The notes: generated by a model not told the origin, from the letters alone. Counted from the first letter of the stretch, positions 21,737 to 33,500 are shown. The stretch: 64,000 bases of DNA from Botryosphaeria dothidea (GCA_011503125.2 WWBZ02000040.1:2728001-2792000), one strand, 5' to 3'. Program-made: numbers and translations.

Positions 21737-22930
21737 TCACTCAGTCACCTCCGACCCAATACCCATGTCCTTGACCTTCTCCCCCTTCTTCCTCATCTCC
21801 AACAAGAAACCAAACCTGTCCTTCAGGTGTTGCACGCCACCGCGGTCAAACCGACTGCGCGTGCTATCCCACGTCATCTGCTGGATCTTCTCCGCCCTCG
21901 GAAACAACTTCTTCTCGTACGCCCACGCCGCCTTGTCCAAATCGTTGCGGTCCGCGATGATGGCGTTGGCCAGCTCGAGGGCATCCCACATAGCCGCATT
22001 CACGCCCTCGCCCGCAAACGGCGTCATCAGATGCGCCGCATCACCCAACAGCGTGAAGCCCTTCTGATGCGGCCACCGGACGCCCACCGGCAGCATATAC
22101 AGGGGCCTGGGGATAATGGCGCCCTCGTCCCACGCGTCGATCACGGCGGTGATCTTCTCGGGCCAGGCGGCAAACTCGTGCTGGAGGAACTTCTTCGCGG
22201 CGTCGTGGTCCGCCCAGTCGACGCCGCAATCGTTGATCCACGACTCCTGCTTGCGCATGAAGGCGTACGTGCGGATGCTGCGGTCTCCCTGGCGCTGGCT
22301 GCCCAGGCACCTGCCCTCCTCGTCTCCAAACGAAAAGTACGAGCCGTCGCCCACCGTGGCCGACACCTCCGGGTGCGTGTGGTCCGGGTCCTTGAGCCAC
22401 CATTCGAGACCGGTGATGCCCGAGTAGAACGGGGGCACGGTGCAGAGCACCTTGCGGACCTTCGACCACGCGCCGTCCGCGCCGATGACCAGATCAAAGC
22501 CGCGCTCGGTCGAGTTCTCAAAGTGCAGGGTGCCGTCCTCGTCGACACTCCTGAGGTCGTGGCCCCAGCGCACGGAGTCGTCCGGCACGGAGGCCAGCAG
22601 CATGTCGCGCAGGACGGGCCTGTCGATTTCCGGGCGGCCCGTGTCGACGCCCTGAATGTTGATGTGCTCCTCGCCGAAACGGTCGGTCAGCACGAGGGCC
22701 TCGCCGTCGTAGCGGGCGTACTTCTGGAACTCGTCCGCGAGGCCGGCGTCGACCAACGCCTTCTGGCCCGAGTGCTCGTGCAGGTCGAGGCAGCCGCCGG
22801 CCGTGTGGCGGAATTCCCGGCTCGGGTCCTTCTCGAAGACGGTGCTGGAGATGCCGTTAACGTGGAGTAGACGGGCCAAGGTGAGGCCGCCGGGACCGGC
22901 TCCGATAATGGCGATTTTGGGTGTAGACAT
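21737..22930 (-). CDS. TetX-like FAD-dependent monooxygenase
   Basis: Single exon, 397 residues. The N-terminal dinucleotide motif IAIIGAGPGGLTLARLL is followed by an Arg/Glu-rich FAD ring contact (VFEKD). The DG motif is DLVIGADGAWSKVRKV, and the C-terminal GD motif is FTLLGDAAHLMTPFAGEGVN. All three mark group A flavoprotein hydroxylases, and the spacing is that of the TetX/UbiH-like class. The enzyme should use NAD(P)H and O2 to hydroxylate an aromatic or other small molecule; the true substrate is unknown. Codon use is strongly G/C-ending and sits in otherwise gene-poor DNA. No signal peptide or membrane segment is seen. Confidence 0.88.
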   Translation of the reverse strand: MSTPKIAIIGAGPGGLTLARLLHVNGISSTVFEKDPSREFRHTAGGCLDLHEHSGQKALVDAGLADEFQKYARYDGEALVLTDRFGEEHINIQGVDTGRPEIDRPVLRDMLLASVPDDSVRWGHDLRSVDEDGTLHFENSTERGFDLVIGADGAWSKVRKVLCTVPPFYSGITGLEWWLKDPDHTHPEVSATVGDGSYFSFGDEEGRCLGSQRQGDRSIRTYAFMRKQESWINDCGVDWADHDAAKKFLQHEFAAWPEKITAVIDAWDEGAIIPRPLYMLPVGVRWPHQKGFTLLGDAAHLMTPFAGEGVNAAMWDALELANAIIADRNDLDKAAWAYEKKLFPRAEKIQQMTWDSTRSRFDRGGVQHLKDRFGFLLEMRKKGEKVKDMGIGSEVTE

Positions 22931-24181
22931 GTTGCGCAGGGAAGTGGATATCTATACTGTCGGATATTTTTCTTGGGGTATGACCATTCAAGGAAAAAAG
23001 AGGATGGGGATTGTTAGAGAAGGTCTAACTGAGAGGGTGATGATGACTTGGAAAGAGAATTGGTTGCTGATGAGCTGGTTCGAGCATTTGGAGAGAAGTG
23101 GAGGTGTATTTATATGTCCCTGCCACGGGAATAGCAGACCTACCAGCATCATTCAGGATAGAGACCAGACACAGTCAGCCCCATATTAGCGCGGGCCCCT
23201 TGCAAGAACAAGCTTCGTCATTCTGCTAGTGCCGGGTAAGCCACGCCGTCCCGAACAGCTGGGGAGGCTTGTTCCTGATTGCTTGAATTCTGTTGCCTAG
23301 AGCGTGGCTTCCTGTTGTAGCTGTCCGAGTGGTGCGCGAGGCTTACGACCGCGTAGACTGGCGGCGCCACGGCGGCGTCGAGCGTTATGGCATTGCTTTT
23401 TGGGATGTGCATGCAGGAAAAGGAGAGGCCGAGGTCGCGAGGTGTTCGTGCGTGAAGGCTGGCGATGACATTGAGGTGCGGTTGATGATCGCTTCGGGCC
23501 GCGCCAGGGAAGAAGAGGCCGAGAGCGCGAGGCGCGAAATGCATAAACCTTGCATAACCTGCACAACTCCCGACGATCTGAGCACATCTCGTCTGCCTCA
23601 GCAAAGTAAACGATGCATTCGCAGCGGGAGAGCGGCAAGCGTGATCTACGGGCTGCGGCCTGGCTCTGCCACAATGCTGCCGCGTCTCGGTCGGCATCCG
23701 TTCTGACGCCCGTTCCCGCGTCTTTTCTGTCGGACGCTCCGTAGCGCCGTAAACCTTTCCTGATCCGACCATGCCCCTCAACTCTTCGAAACCCCTTGTT
23801 GCCGGATGACAGACCTGTCCTCATATTGATGTTAGTAGAAACGTAGAAAAGACGCAGACAGGTTTTTCTTCATGCAGCTTCATTAAACACCTTATGATAT
23901 CTGCATAACGCTGCAACTATGACGCAACACGAGAGATTATTCCTTCTCAGTTCGCTCTTCGCTCCTCCTAACCATACTACAATAAGATGCATTCCTTTTC
24001 ATACTGTACCCATAGTCCTCCCAACGCCAATCGAATGCATCTTAATAAATCCCACAATAACCGTCCCTGCCGTGTCGTTTTTTAGAACTATAAATACTAA
24101 ATACCACACCATATAACATGCAGCAACGCAGCACCCACAAGACCGTGACTAGACATTTAAAACAATAGAACAACGTCCAAC
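22931..24181. other. intergenic, monooxygenase promoter side
   Basis: 1.25 kb with no supportable gene. The last 300 bp (about 23870-24180) is A/T-rich and lies 3' of the next minus-strand gene. Confidence 0.55.
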
Positions 24182-24849
24182 CTAGTCATCCCAAACAGCC
24201 TTCTTCGCCTCTTCCTCCTTCTGCTGCTTCGCCGCCGCCTCCTCCCTCTCCTTCTCGCGCCTCTTCCGCTCCTTCTCCCGCATCACGCGGTCGTACTCCC
24301 GCTCCTCCTCCGTGCGCTTGGGCGCCCTACTACCGATCCCCGCCGCGATCATGCGCGCCGCCACCGACGTCGTCTTCTCGGGCCTGCGCGCGGGACCACC
24401 GCCAGTAGCAGCAGCCGCCGCCGCCGTAGCGTTGGTGAAGCGCGCGTCGATGTTGCCGTAAGGGCCGTCGAACTGCGGCGACGCGGGTGTGGGCGGGGGC
24501 GCCAGCGGGCCCTCCGAGGCGTGCTTCTGCAGGGTGTTGATGGGTGAGGTGAAGCTGTCCGGCTCCGTCTCGGTGCCCGAGCCGTCGTCCGAGCCCGAGG
24601 CCTCGTCCTCCCACGAGTCGGCGACGGCCGCTTTGGCGGACTTCTTGGACGGCTTGGTGCCGGGCGCGGGCGCGGGCGCGGGCGAGTGCGACGGGGAGGG
24701 GCCGGTCGAGGTGGAGATCTTGAGGTCCTTCAGGGAGGCTTCGAGCTCTATGAAAGAAAAGGCGGGGTGGGTTAGCGAATGCTACTGGTTTTCGGCGCGG
24801 CCATTGAGTGGGAGTGAAGCTCACCAGCTGAAGGGATTGCGGACGACAT
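24182..24849 (-). CDS. conserved fungal protein of unknown function, charged C-terminal helix
   Basis: Two exons (24849-24825 and 24747-24182) with a clean GTGAGC..TAG intron give 196 residues beginning MSSAIPSAELEASLKDLKI. A Pro/Ala/Ser linker (SPAPAPAPG) leads to an acidic serine segment (SWEDEASGSDDGSG). A conserved-looking core follows (QFDGPYGNIDARF). Then comes SVAARMIAAGIGSRAPKRTE and a highly charged helix of Glu/Lys/Arg ending in KKAVWDD. I believe similar proteins occur widely in Pezizomycotina, but I do not recognise a named domain. A coiled coil in the last 50 residues is likely. Confidence 0.7.
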
Positions 24850-25521
24850 ATCGAGGGCTGGAAAAGGAGGTTCGGAAGCTCTGGGGAGTGCTGGGTGGCC
24901 TGAGAAAGTTGCACAGAGAAAGCGCGCGTGAGGGCGGGGCAAAGCGAGCGTCGAGCTGGAGAAGAAACTGAACGAGCGGAAGCAACGGGAGGAAATTGTA
25001 CAGTCAATGGAAGGAGTTTGGGGCATTCAAAGGAGGTATAGGTGTCTTGCGGGCGAGCTTCCGGAGTTTTAAGGCGGCGTGTGCTATTGATAGCTGTCGC
25101 TGGCCTGGCGTGCTCGAGGGTTGCTTGCCAGCTTGCGCAGCTTCCGCGACCAAGCGGCGATCACCGGGGTTTCTCCGCGTGGGGCAATCCCTGCGGCGAC
25201 TCTTCGAGGCAGTCCAAGGCACGAGGGCCGAGGCCTCTGAAAGGGGGGCACGGCCACGAATTACGCGCGCCTGTGGGGCTCTAGCGCTGTGCGATTCCCG
25301 AGGGCCGATGTCGCTGGGGCCCTGCGTGCTCTCCACCAGCCCGCTTATTCCCAGTCTGGTATTTCCGTCGAGCTTCGCATTTTATAGACCATAGACCTCG
25401 TCTTTCCCCTTTCCCCGCAGCTGAGATCACGTCCGCATTGCATCGTGCTTGATATTTTCCATTCTCCATTCCACGTAGACGTAGAGAGCACCAAGAGCAC
25501 ATCCCGGTCCGAAAGTTGACG
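24850..25521. other. divergent intergenic region
   Basis: 672 bp between start codons that point apart. Nothing else is visible; it should hold both promoters. Confidence 0.5.
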
Positions 25522-27837
25522 ATGCTGTCTCATCGCCTCTCATCCATGACGTCGTGTGCCTCCTCGCGGAGCATACCTCTCATTCGGCGGCCTGTTCTGC
25601 GGGCCGGCTTCTCCTCCACCACTTCTAGACCCTCTTACGAAGACACCATCCAAAACCTGAAAATTGGCCGGCATACGCGAGTCATCTTCCAGGGTTTCAC
25701 CGGCCGTCAAGCCACAGCCAACGCCAAAGAGTCCATCGACTGGGGTACTAACATCGTTGGCGGCGTCAAGCCAGGAAGCGAAGGCGAGCATTTAGGGCTC
25801 CCTGTGTTTCCAAGCGTGCGGGCCGCACAGGAAAAGCTGAAGCCTGATGCCACCGGCATTTATGTCGCTGCTCACCAGGCCACCGCGGCCATCGAGGAGG
25901 CCATCGAGGCCGAAATTCCACTTATCGTGGCCGTCGCCGAACACATCCCATTGCATGACATCTTGAGAGTACGAAAGAGTTACCCGAGGTCCATTCATGT
26001 TGAGCCGCGACTAACCTGTGACATAGATACATTCCATACTCAACACCCAGTCCAAATCCAGACTCGTAGGCGCCAACGCCCCAGGCATCATCTCAGCAAT
26101 CGGACGCTGTCGAATTGGATTCCAGCCGCTGCCATGCTTTGCTCCGGGCCACATTGGCGTGGTTGCCAAATCCGGAACCCTCAGCTATGAGACCGTCGCC
26201 TCGCTTACCCGTGCCGGGCTCGGTCAGAGTCTGTGCATCTCGATGGGCGGCGACCCCATTGCCGGCACCAATTTCGTCGATGCTCTCAAGGTGTTCGAGC
26301 ATGATCCGGACACCGAGGGCATCATCGTGGTCGGCGAGGTCGGCGGCCGCGCGGAAGAGCAAGCTGCCGAGTGGATCAAGGAGTACAGAAAGCGAACTGC
26401 CAAGCCAAAGTGAATCAAACCTCCCCTGCTGAATGTTGAAGTAATGTTAACCCAGATGTAGGCCAATTGCTGCCCTGGTTGGCGGTAAACTCGCCCCTAC
26501 CAGTAGGGTAATGGGCCATGCAGGTGCTTGGCCTGCTCCAGGAGAGAATCTGGCAGACGCAAAGGCCAGGATTCTCGGGGATGCAGGCGCCGTCGTGGTT
26601 GACCACCCTGCCAAATTTGGAAACTTGATGAAGGATCTCCTTGCCGAGAGCGGAAGAAACGTGCAAAAGATTGTAAGGAAAGCCAAAAGAAAAGAGGGAG
26701 AAAAGCCAAAAATACCCGTACTTACTCGTGCTCATCTAGCAATCATCCGCAACCAACGCGGCCAACCAACGTCGTGGCTATCACACATCATCTCACCGTC
26801 CTCGCGTCTCCCCATCCACCCGCTCCGCCGTGACCAGCAGCCCTCAGCGCCGCGGCCTTCACTTCAATGCCTCTCAAGCCTCCTCCCTTCTCTCCGAGCA
26901 TGGCATCCCAACGACCCGCGAGCCCAACGAGAAAGAAGACTCCCGCTACGTCTGCGTGACCATCGACCGCTCCACGCGCTCGCCCGCCTTCGTCGTCTCG
27001 CCCTCCACGCACCCGCGCGACATCTACACCCGCGCGCGCTACATCCCCTTCGACTACCGCGCGGGTCCCACCAACGAAACGCTCACCCGCGCGGTCGAGC
27101 ACCTCCAACTAGATGCCGCGCCGCCGACCGCCAAAATGGCAACCTACCAGCTGCTCAAGACGCTCTGGACGCTCTTCCAGACCTACGAAGGCGTCTCGCT
27201 GTCCACCCACGTCGCCGTCGCCGCCGACGCCGACGCGCTGCTAACCTACTCGCCCTCCTTCACCTTCGACGACGCGGCCTTCCGCTCGACGAAGCGCCAC
27301 GCGTCCCTGCACGCGCAGCGCGACACCTCGCCCAGCGCGATCGACCCGGCCGAGCTCTCCGCCGAGAGCGACGGCATCGTCTACGTCAAGCTCGGCCTCG
27401 ACAGCGCCGACCCGGCCGCGCACAACATCGGCACGCTGGTCAACGGCGCGGGTCTCGCCATGAACACCGTCGACGCACTGTCCCTGCCGCCGCACCACGG
27501 GCGCGCCGCCAACTTCCTCGACACGGGCGGCAAGGCGACGTCCGAGACGGTCAAGCGCTCGTTCGAGCTGCTGCTGGCCGACGCGCGCGTGCGCGTCATC
27601 TTCGTCAACATCTTCGGCGGCCTGACCCTGTGCGACATGATCGCCCGCGGCATTCTGCTGGCGTTCAAGGAGCTCGGCCTCGAGGAGAAAGACATTCCCG
27701 TCGTTGTGCGGCTGAGGGGCACCAACGAGGCCGAGGGCCAGAAGATCGTGGACGAGAGCGGGCTCAAGGTATTCGCGTACGACGGCTTCGACGAGGCGGC
27801 GGCCAAGTGCGTCGAGTTGGCGAGGGAGAGGAGTTGA
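25522..27837 (+). CDS. succinyl-CoA-synthetase-like protein, alpha and beta parts fused
   Basis: Four exons (25522-25968, 26027-26409, 26462-26672, 26740-27837) join in frame to 712 residues. Residues 1-330 form a SucD-type alpha subunit: presequence-like start, CoA-binding [35 protein letters not shown], and the phosphohistidine loop [12 protein letters not shown] linker containing [13 protein letters not shown] resembles a second mitochondrial presequence. The last 300 residues match SucC beta: [58 protein letters not shown]. The beta ATP-grasp half is shortened, and the usual Gly-rich ATP loop and Asn-Pro metal site are not seen. It may act on another acyl-CoA or have a regulatory role. 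Exon 4 is much more G/C-ending than exons 1-3. Confidence 0.85.
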
Positions 27838-28575
27838 GGTTGCTTTTGTTGAGATGGCTCGTCCGTGTGCCCTCAGTTGTGCCGACGTCCTGCTGCTTCT
27901 GCTTGTAAACGCTGTCTGTACAGGAAAGAGATTTGAGATATGCAGAGAAATGTTAATTTGATCGCCTGCAAAAACCTGGTTTCCGAGGCATATAGCATCA
28001 ATCGGAGGGAACGTAGGTGTTCCGGGGCTGCTATTGGCTGATCATGTTCCTGAATCCGTGCTGTGTCGCATGGGTCGTGGAACGATGCCCAAAAGTAAAC
28101 TTTGATACACGTGACGTATAATTTATGAGGGTTTCTCGTCAATCTCTCGACTATACCACCCAATTGCCATTGACTGTCTAGTATATATGCGCAGGAGAAG
28201 AGGATCAGTTGTGGATATACTGCCACGGTAGTCAATGAGGCAGTAACACGGGGGGTCGAGTATGAACTTGCAGTCAGAGGGCCCTATATGTTCATATCTG
28301 TAGCTGCCGGGCAAGCAACGGTCGCCACTAAGATACACGAGAACCCTCCTAAAAGGAAAAGGAAAAGAAGAGGAAGACCCGGTTTGACGCCAAGAGCGCC
28401 CAAGAGATGCTCTCGTCTCCGCCTGAAAGTCGCCCAAAGTTGTGTGGGATATCCGTCGTTTTCGTCCATCGCTCCGCATCATGTACTCGTGAACACCGCC
28501 TTGTTTCTCGTAAAGAGCACGTGAGAGTGAGACACTGAGTAGCCATCTCACAACGTCCGTGGCGTGGAGCATCGA
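27838..28575. other. convergent 3' region, SCS-like fusion / SUMO
   Basis: 738 bp between two facing stop codons, without a supportable gene. Confidence 0.55.
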
Positions 28576-29042
28576 TCAGCAACCACCTCCGATTTGCTCT
28601 TGGTGCACTTCGAGAGTGTCACCGTCTTGCATCTCGAGCTATACAAAGAGCGAACATTAGTGTACCAGTCTTTAACAATGAGCCATTAGGCATGCCGGGT
28701 AGTGGAGTGAGCACGCGATAGGCATTCCATCCGGGCACAATCGCAGGGATCCGTGATGGTTGTCGATTCGAAGCGCTCGCTCGACTGCTCGGCAGTTTCT
28801 GCGCGGAAGTGGCCGCCACTCACCGATTCGGGATTGTCCGTTGGGGCGACGCGCTGACCGTCGAAGAGGAATCGGACACTCTGCGGAGACTTGCCCTGGC
28901 GCTCGCAGAAAGCATCCATGAGCTTCTTGAGCTGAGTAGTCCGCTTGATCTTGAAGAAGACTTCGTTGTTGTTGTCTGTCACCTTAATGTTGAGGTGCTC
29001 GCTTTGCGGGTTGTCTTGCTTCGGGGAGCCGTTGTCCGACAT
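28576..29042 (-). CDS. SMT3: SUMO (small ubiquitin-like modifier)
   Basis: Two exons (29042-28824, 28638-28576) give 93 residues. A short flexible N-terminus (MSDNGSPKQDNPQSEH) leads into the beta-grasp fold: LNIKVTDNNNEVFFKIKRTT, LKKLMDAFCERQGK, VRFLFDGQRVAPTDNPES, LEMQDGDTLEVHQEQIGG. Two residues (GC) follow the diglycine and would be removed by a Ulp protease before conjugation. The fold, the GG end and the length are those of SUMO rather than ubiquitin or NEDD8. The 185-nt intron is long for this window. Its start faces away from CMC4. Confidence 0.96.
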
Positions 29043-29619
29043 TTTACTCGAGTTGACGATGGTAACTGCGAACCGGGTTGTTGAAAAGAAGTAGAGAGCC
29101 TGAGCAGCGGTGAGTTAGCGGCGCGTGGACGGGGTCCAGGCAACAGTGGCTTGAGGCGCTTGAGTGAGCGTGAGAACCCAAGTTCTGTTTCAGCGGCCAG
29201 CGCGATTGACGGCGGGACGGCGTCTGCGGCGGTGAAGTAGGTGCAGAAGCCCGAGGATCGCAGGTGATGATGGCAGCGCAGACTTACCGAACGTTGGATG
29301 CACAGGGGCAACACAGCGAGAGGCAGGTGTAGAGGTTGTGTGGTGGAGCGAGCTCAGGGCTGGCTGGAGAGGAAGACGAAGGTGTTTGATTTGGTGGGGT
29401 TGGAAAGCCGAGCCGATGGCGCAGAGAAGTCGTGGAAGCCGCGTTCTTGCGTCACGCAGGGCAAGAGGCAAAGGAAGGCGGCAAGCACGCGGCCGGCTTC
29501 CAGCAGCTCCTGCACCTTCCATTTTGCTTCCATTTCGTGAGCCTCATCGCGCCCTTCTGGAATTGTGTACCCTTTCGCAGCCCGCTACCTTACACATCGC
29601 GGCCAGCAAGATTCAAACA
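29043..29619. promoter_or_regulatory. divergent promoter region, SUMO / CMC4
   Basis: 577 bp between two start codons pointing apart; no gene or specific site was identified. Confidence 0.45.
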
Positions 29620-30072
29620 ATGGTACGCCCAGAGCACCGTCAGAGGCATAATGTCATACTAAAGCACGCCCAGGGCAATCTAGAGCAAGACCTCCAAACC
29701 AACCCGCCATGCCATCCCAGGGCATGCGCCATCCAAGGTGCATCGCCAAGCTGCACGCAATAATCGGTCCTTCATTCGCTGATGCAGGAACAGACTGCTT
29801 GCAGAAGTCGGGCTACAAAGAAGAGAAGTGCCAACGTCAGGTAAGGGTCTCGTGATGCGTCCGCTAGCATCGTTTCTGACCGTGTTTCCCCAGATCGACG
29901 CGCTGTACGAGTGCTGCAACGCCTTCTATCAGAGGAACGGCGATGACGCAAGTTGCGTAAGCTGTCCCAAGGCCAATCTTCTCAGGTGTGCATCATTCTC
30001 AGGCAAGCGCAACGACGTCTTTGCTGACAGCTTCGAAGACTGAAGATAAAGCAGCGTAGCGAAGGCAAGTAG
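29620..30072 (+). CDS. CMC4: CMC4, twin CX9C mitochondrial intermembrane-space protein
   Basis: Five exons (29620-29622, 29674-29737, 29794-29840, 29894-29985, 30039-30072) join to 79 residues. The coding part of exon 1 is only the ATG, followed at once by GTACGC. Splicing gives MGNLEQDLQTNPPCHPRACA, then DCLQKSGYKEEKCQRQ, IDALYECCNAFYQRNG, CVSCPKANLL and RLKIKQRSEGK. Two CX9C pairs (CHPRACAIQDC and CQRQIDALYEC) form the coiled-coil-helix-coiled-coil-helix fold imported by the Mia40 relay. The C-terminal KIKQRSEGK appears only if the last 53-nt intron (branch CTGAC) is removed, and it fits the family. The precise role of Cmc4 is not well defined. Confidence 0.88.
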
Positions 30073-30531
30073 ATAGACAACATGAGATAGGCAATGAGAG
30101 ATGTCGCGCCGCAATACCTAAATCCACTCCCATGCCCCTGCGAGAGGGGGAGAGCAATAAGCAGACAAGGCGCGTTACTCTCAGAAGATCTGAAGCACGA
30201 TACGAACACTGATCCGTTTGTAACGCAACTCTAATGATCTCCTTGAAAAAGACATTGATGGCTGTCAAAATTCTGGGCGGGCGCAGAGAATTTAAGCGTG
30301 GGCGGTGTTGCGCTATTCCTAACCTGGCCCTAGCGCGTGTAGCTCGCAAGCCGCACGTCGTCGCGTTTCGCAGCTCGTCGCTTTGGCTGCGCGGCCATGT
30401 TTTGCTGCTGCTGAGCACCGCAACCAACCACCCGTCGGGCCATCCCCCCCGCGCGCTCTCTTCCCCTCTTCCTTCTACGGTCACCTGCAGCTCCCCCGAT
30501 CGCTCGCTTTCTCACCCATCCGGCTTTCACA
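30073..30531. other. intergenic, CMC4 3' end / NUP84 promoter
   Basis: 459 bp, C/T-rich just before the NUP84 ATG; no gene seen. Confidence 0.5.
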
Positions 30532-33500
30532 ATGGCTCCCATCACCCGCCCATCTACCGCGCCCCGGCGAAAGTCGCGACGCGGTTCGCACGCCAGCGTT
30601 GCTTCTGACCAGACCGCTCTCCGTCTAACCTACCGCGCCCATGACGAGGACCTTCATCCGTTGCGATCCATGGCTGAACGCGTTGGCAAGGAAGTCGAGA
30701 AGTTCGCTGAGAGCGTTGACAGCTGGCTGAAGGACATCAACGACAAAAATGTCACACCCGTTCAGAAGCACCACGCAACCTTGACCCTGGTCCAGAAGCT
30801 CAAGAAGGAGGCCGAAGCCAATGTTCGCACGCTCCGGAAGAAATTGGCCCAGGAATCACGAGGAGCATCCAACAAACGCCTCGAGCGCGTGCGCGATTCC
30901 GAGATCTTCCAGTCCATTGAAGAGGATGAGCCTACGCCAGGCTCTGATACACGGACCATGTTGAAGCAGTGGCAGTCGGAGATTGCCACGTGGGATTTGC
31001 TACGAACTCTTTTGGAGCATGACCAGCATGAGCCGGGAACGGACCCCAACGGCAGCAAGAAAAAGGCCTTGGCAGGAATGCCTGCTCTGCACAAGTTCAC
31101 TCCTGAAGGCGAAGTATGGGACCGCTTTATTTTCGAAGAAGAAAATGCGCGGGAGAGGGAGCTTGTCCTCAGATGGCTGGAAGAGACCGCGGACGCGGCG
31201 GGCCAGGAGATTGCTGTTATTATGGAGGAAAAGTCCGGTCGGGGCAGTGGGACCTGGTCGCAGGGATGGCTGGATACGAAGTTGAAGCTCAAACACGAGA
31301 AGAGACTTCGCCCGTTCGAGAAGTCTGCGGAGAAGGCTCTTGCCAACATCCGAAGGGATGACACCGGCGAACCCGTGGCCTACCAATTGGATCCGGATGC
31401 GCCAACACGCCAGGCTCGTGTCCTGGAGAAGTCAGATGAAGATTATGAGAAAGCTGTTTGGATGGCACTTTGGGAGATGATGAGACGAGGCAAGCCCTGG
31501 CAAGAGATCCGGGACTGGTGCAACGAACACAATGAGCAGTGGCGAGCAGTTGCTCTGGGCAAATCATACGACAACCTCGACCGTCGGACGTCACTGCGTG
31601 GTGCAAATGCGGGATCCCTCTGGCGCCGGGTTTGCTATGCTGCTGCTCAGGCTGGGCAGAATGAGTTTGAATGCGCAGTCTACGGTCTGCTTGCTGGCGA
31701 TATCGCATCGGTAGAGCCCATCTGCAAGAACTGGGACGATTTCCTCTACGTCCGACTGAACAACGTTCTGCTCGCTCAGTGGGATCAGTTCTTGCACCAA
31801 AGGCTCCCTGAAGGTGTGCCGCAAACTACGGCACGGCTTGGACACCCGGCAAACATCCTTCAAATGGCTGGCAACTCACCTAATGCAAACCGTTTCGCTG
31901 TTGATTACCTAGCGGAGTTTGGGCCCACCAGAGAAGAGAGCCGTGAGCCCATGAAAATGGTTCAAGGAGCTTTGATCGGAAAGTCGTTTGAGGACCTTGT
32001 CAGGAACTTGGGAATTGCACTGTCGAGAAAAGCGAATGAGGGAGGCCAGTCCACGCTGCTTCCAGTCGTGGATCGTGAGACGTCTGAGCAATTCTTGGCC
32101 CTCGCAGAAAGCTATGACGCCATTAGAGTTGTGTCACACATGCTGCTCATCAAAAAGGCTTTCGGTCTGGATATTGAGAACTCGCCTGATCAAGCCATCT
32201 TCGAGAATGTGTTGGTCAGCTACATCGACTTCCTGCGCATGGCTGGCAAGATTGATCTTGTGCCGCTCTATGCATCACAGCTCTCTCAGAGCCGCTGCTG
32301 GGTGGTACTTGGCGTTGCTTCAACAGACATTCGCAACTTCGAGGAACAGAAGATGCAGGTCCGACTCATGGAAAGGTATAACATCGATCTCGATCAAGTT
32401 CTGGAGCATCAGTTCGAGTACACTCTCATAGCTGGAAACTTCCGGTCGGCATCGGACGACTTCATTCCGAAATACAAATTCCTGGAGCCTGCGAAGCACC
32501 AGCAATGGCCTGGATACCGCATTCGCAAAGCATTCTTGCCGGATGCAGTCAGACCAGAGGATGAGATGGTAATTCGCAGTTGCGAATGGTGGATGCACCT
32601 CCCGGAGAGGTGGCACAAGACTTTCACTGCTCTAACTGAATCGATGAAGCACCTCCTCCTCTCCGGCCACATTGGCGCTGCTGTCCGGCTTATCGAGCGG
32701 CTGCCTTACCGCCATGTCTCGAAGTTGAAGACAGCTGAGATGCCGGTTTTCGGCCGCGGCATTGATGTTATGGAGGATGATGACGACACATTTGTCACTG
32801 TGGAAGGCGACTCCAACCGTCGCCGATCTTCCCGAAACGTGCGGCCCACGGTGCAGCAACGTCGGTCACTTTCACCAGAAACGATTGAGGAAACCAGGAA
32901 AGCAAAGGCATCCCTGAGAGATGACAGCAAGCTGTACTACGAGCTTCAGCATCTCGTGCAAGCGATCAAGATGCTCGACGAATGGCGAATCGAAGAAGCC
33001 GAACTTATCAAGTATGAAAACGATCTCTTACAACAACAATTTGGACTCGGCAATGTTAACGGCATTATCAGCATCAAATCGATGGGTGGTGCCATGCCGC
33101 CTAAGAACAAGATTCGCAATCTTCTCGAGAGCGTCTGCGAGGCTGTCCAGCCCCTGCTGAACAACGACATCTTCATGTTTGCTTGCGACGGTAAGTCCTT
33201 GCACAGATTTTGGAGCTGATGAAACTGATTGTCATGAACAGACCTTGAAGCCAGACAGCTGCTTGCACTTCGCCGCATCTACCTCCCGGAAGTCATCATC
33301 GCCTACAACAGCGTCCTCCATAGTGCCGCACACATGGTCGGTCGCGACAACATTACGCGCTGCATGGACCTCGCCACGGCTATCGCAGCCCCCGAGAACG
33401 TCGATTTGGCAGATGTGTTCCTGGAGACAGGTCGCATGCAAGAGCTTGTCCAGTCGTTTGCACAGGCGAGCTTGGCGATGATCAGATTGACCGAAGGCAG

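Noticed and set aside
21827..22870. 347-codon plus-strand open frame
   Set aside because: Antisense shadow of the FAD monooxygenase; its composition mirrors the real gene.
26511..27908. 465-codon plus-strand open frame overlapping the SCS-like fusion
   Set aside because: Its first part is the true exon 3, but past the intron it is the +1 shadow, full of Arg/His, whereas the other frame carries SucC motifs.
29986..30043. CMC4 ending by reading through (CASFSGKRND..)
   Set aside because: Removing the 53-nt intron gives RLKIKQRSEGK, which fits the family end; the read-through tail does not.
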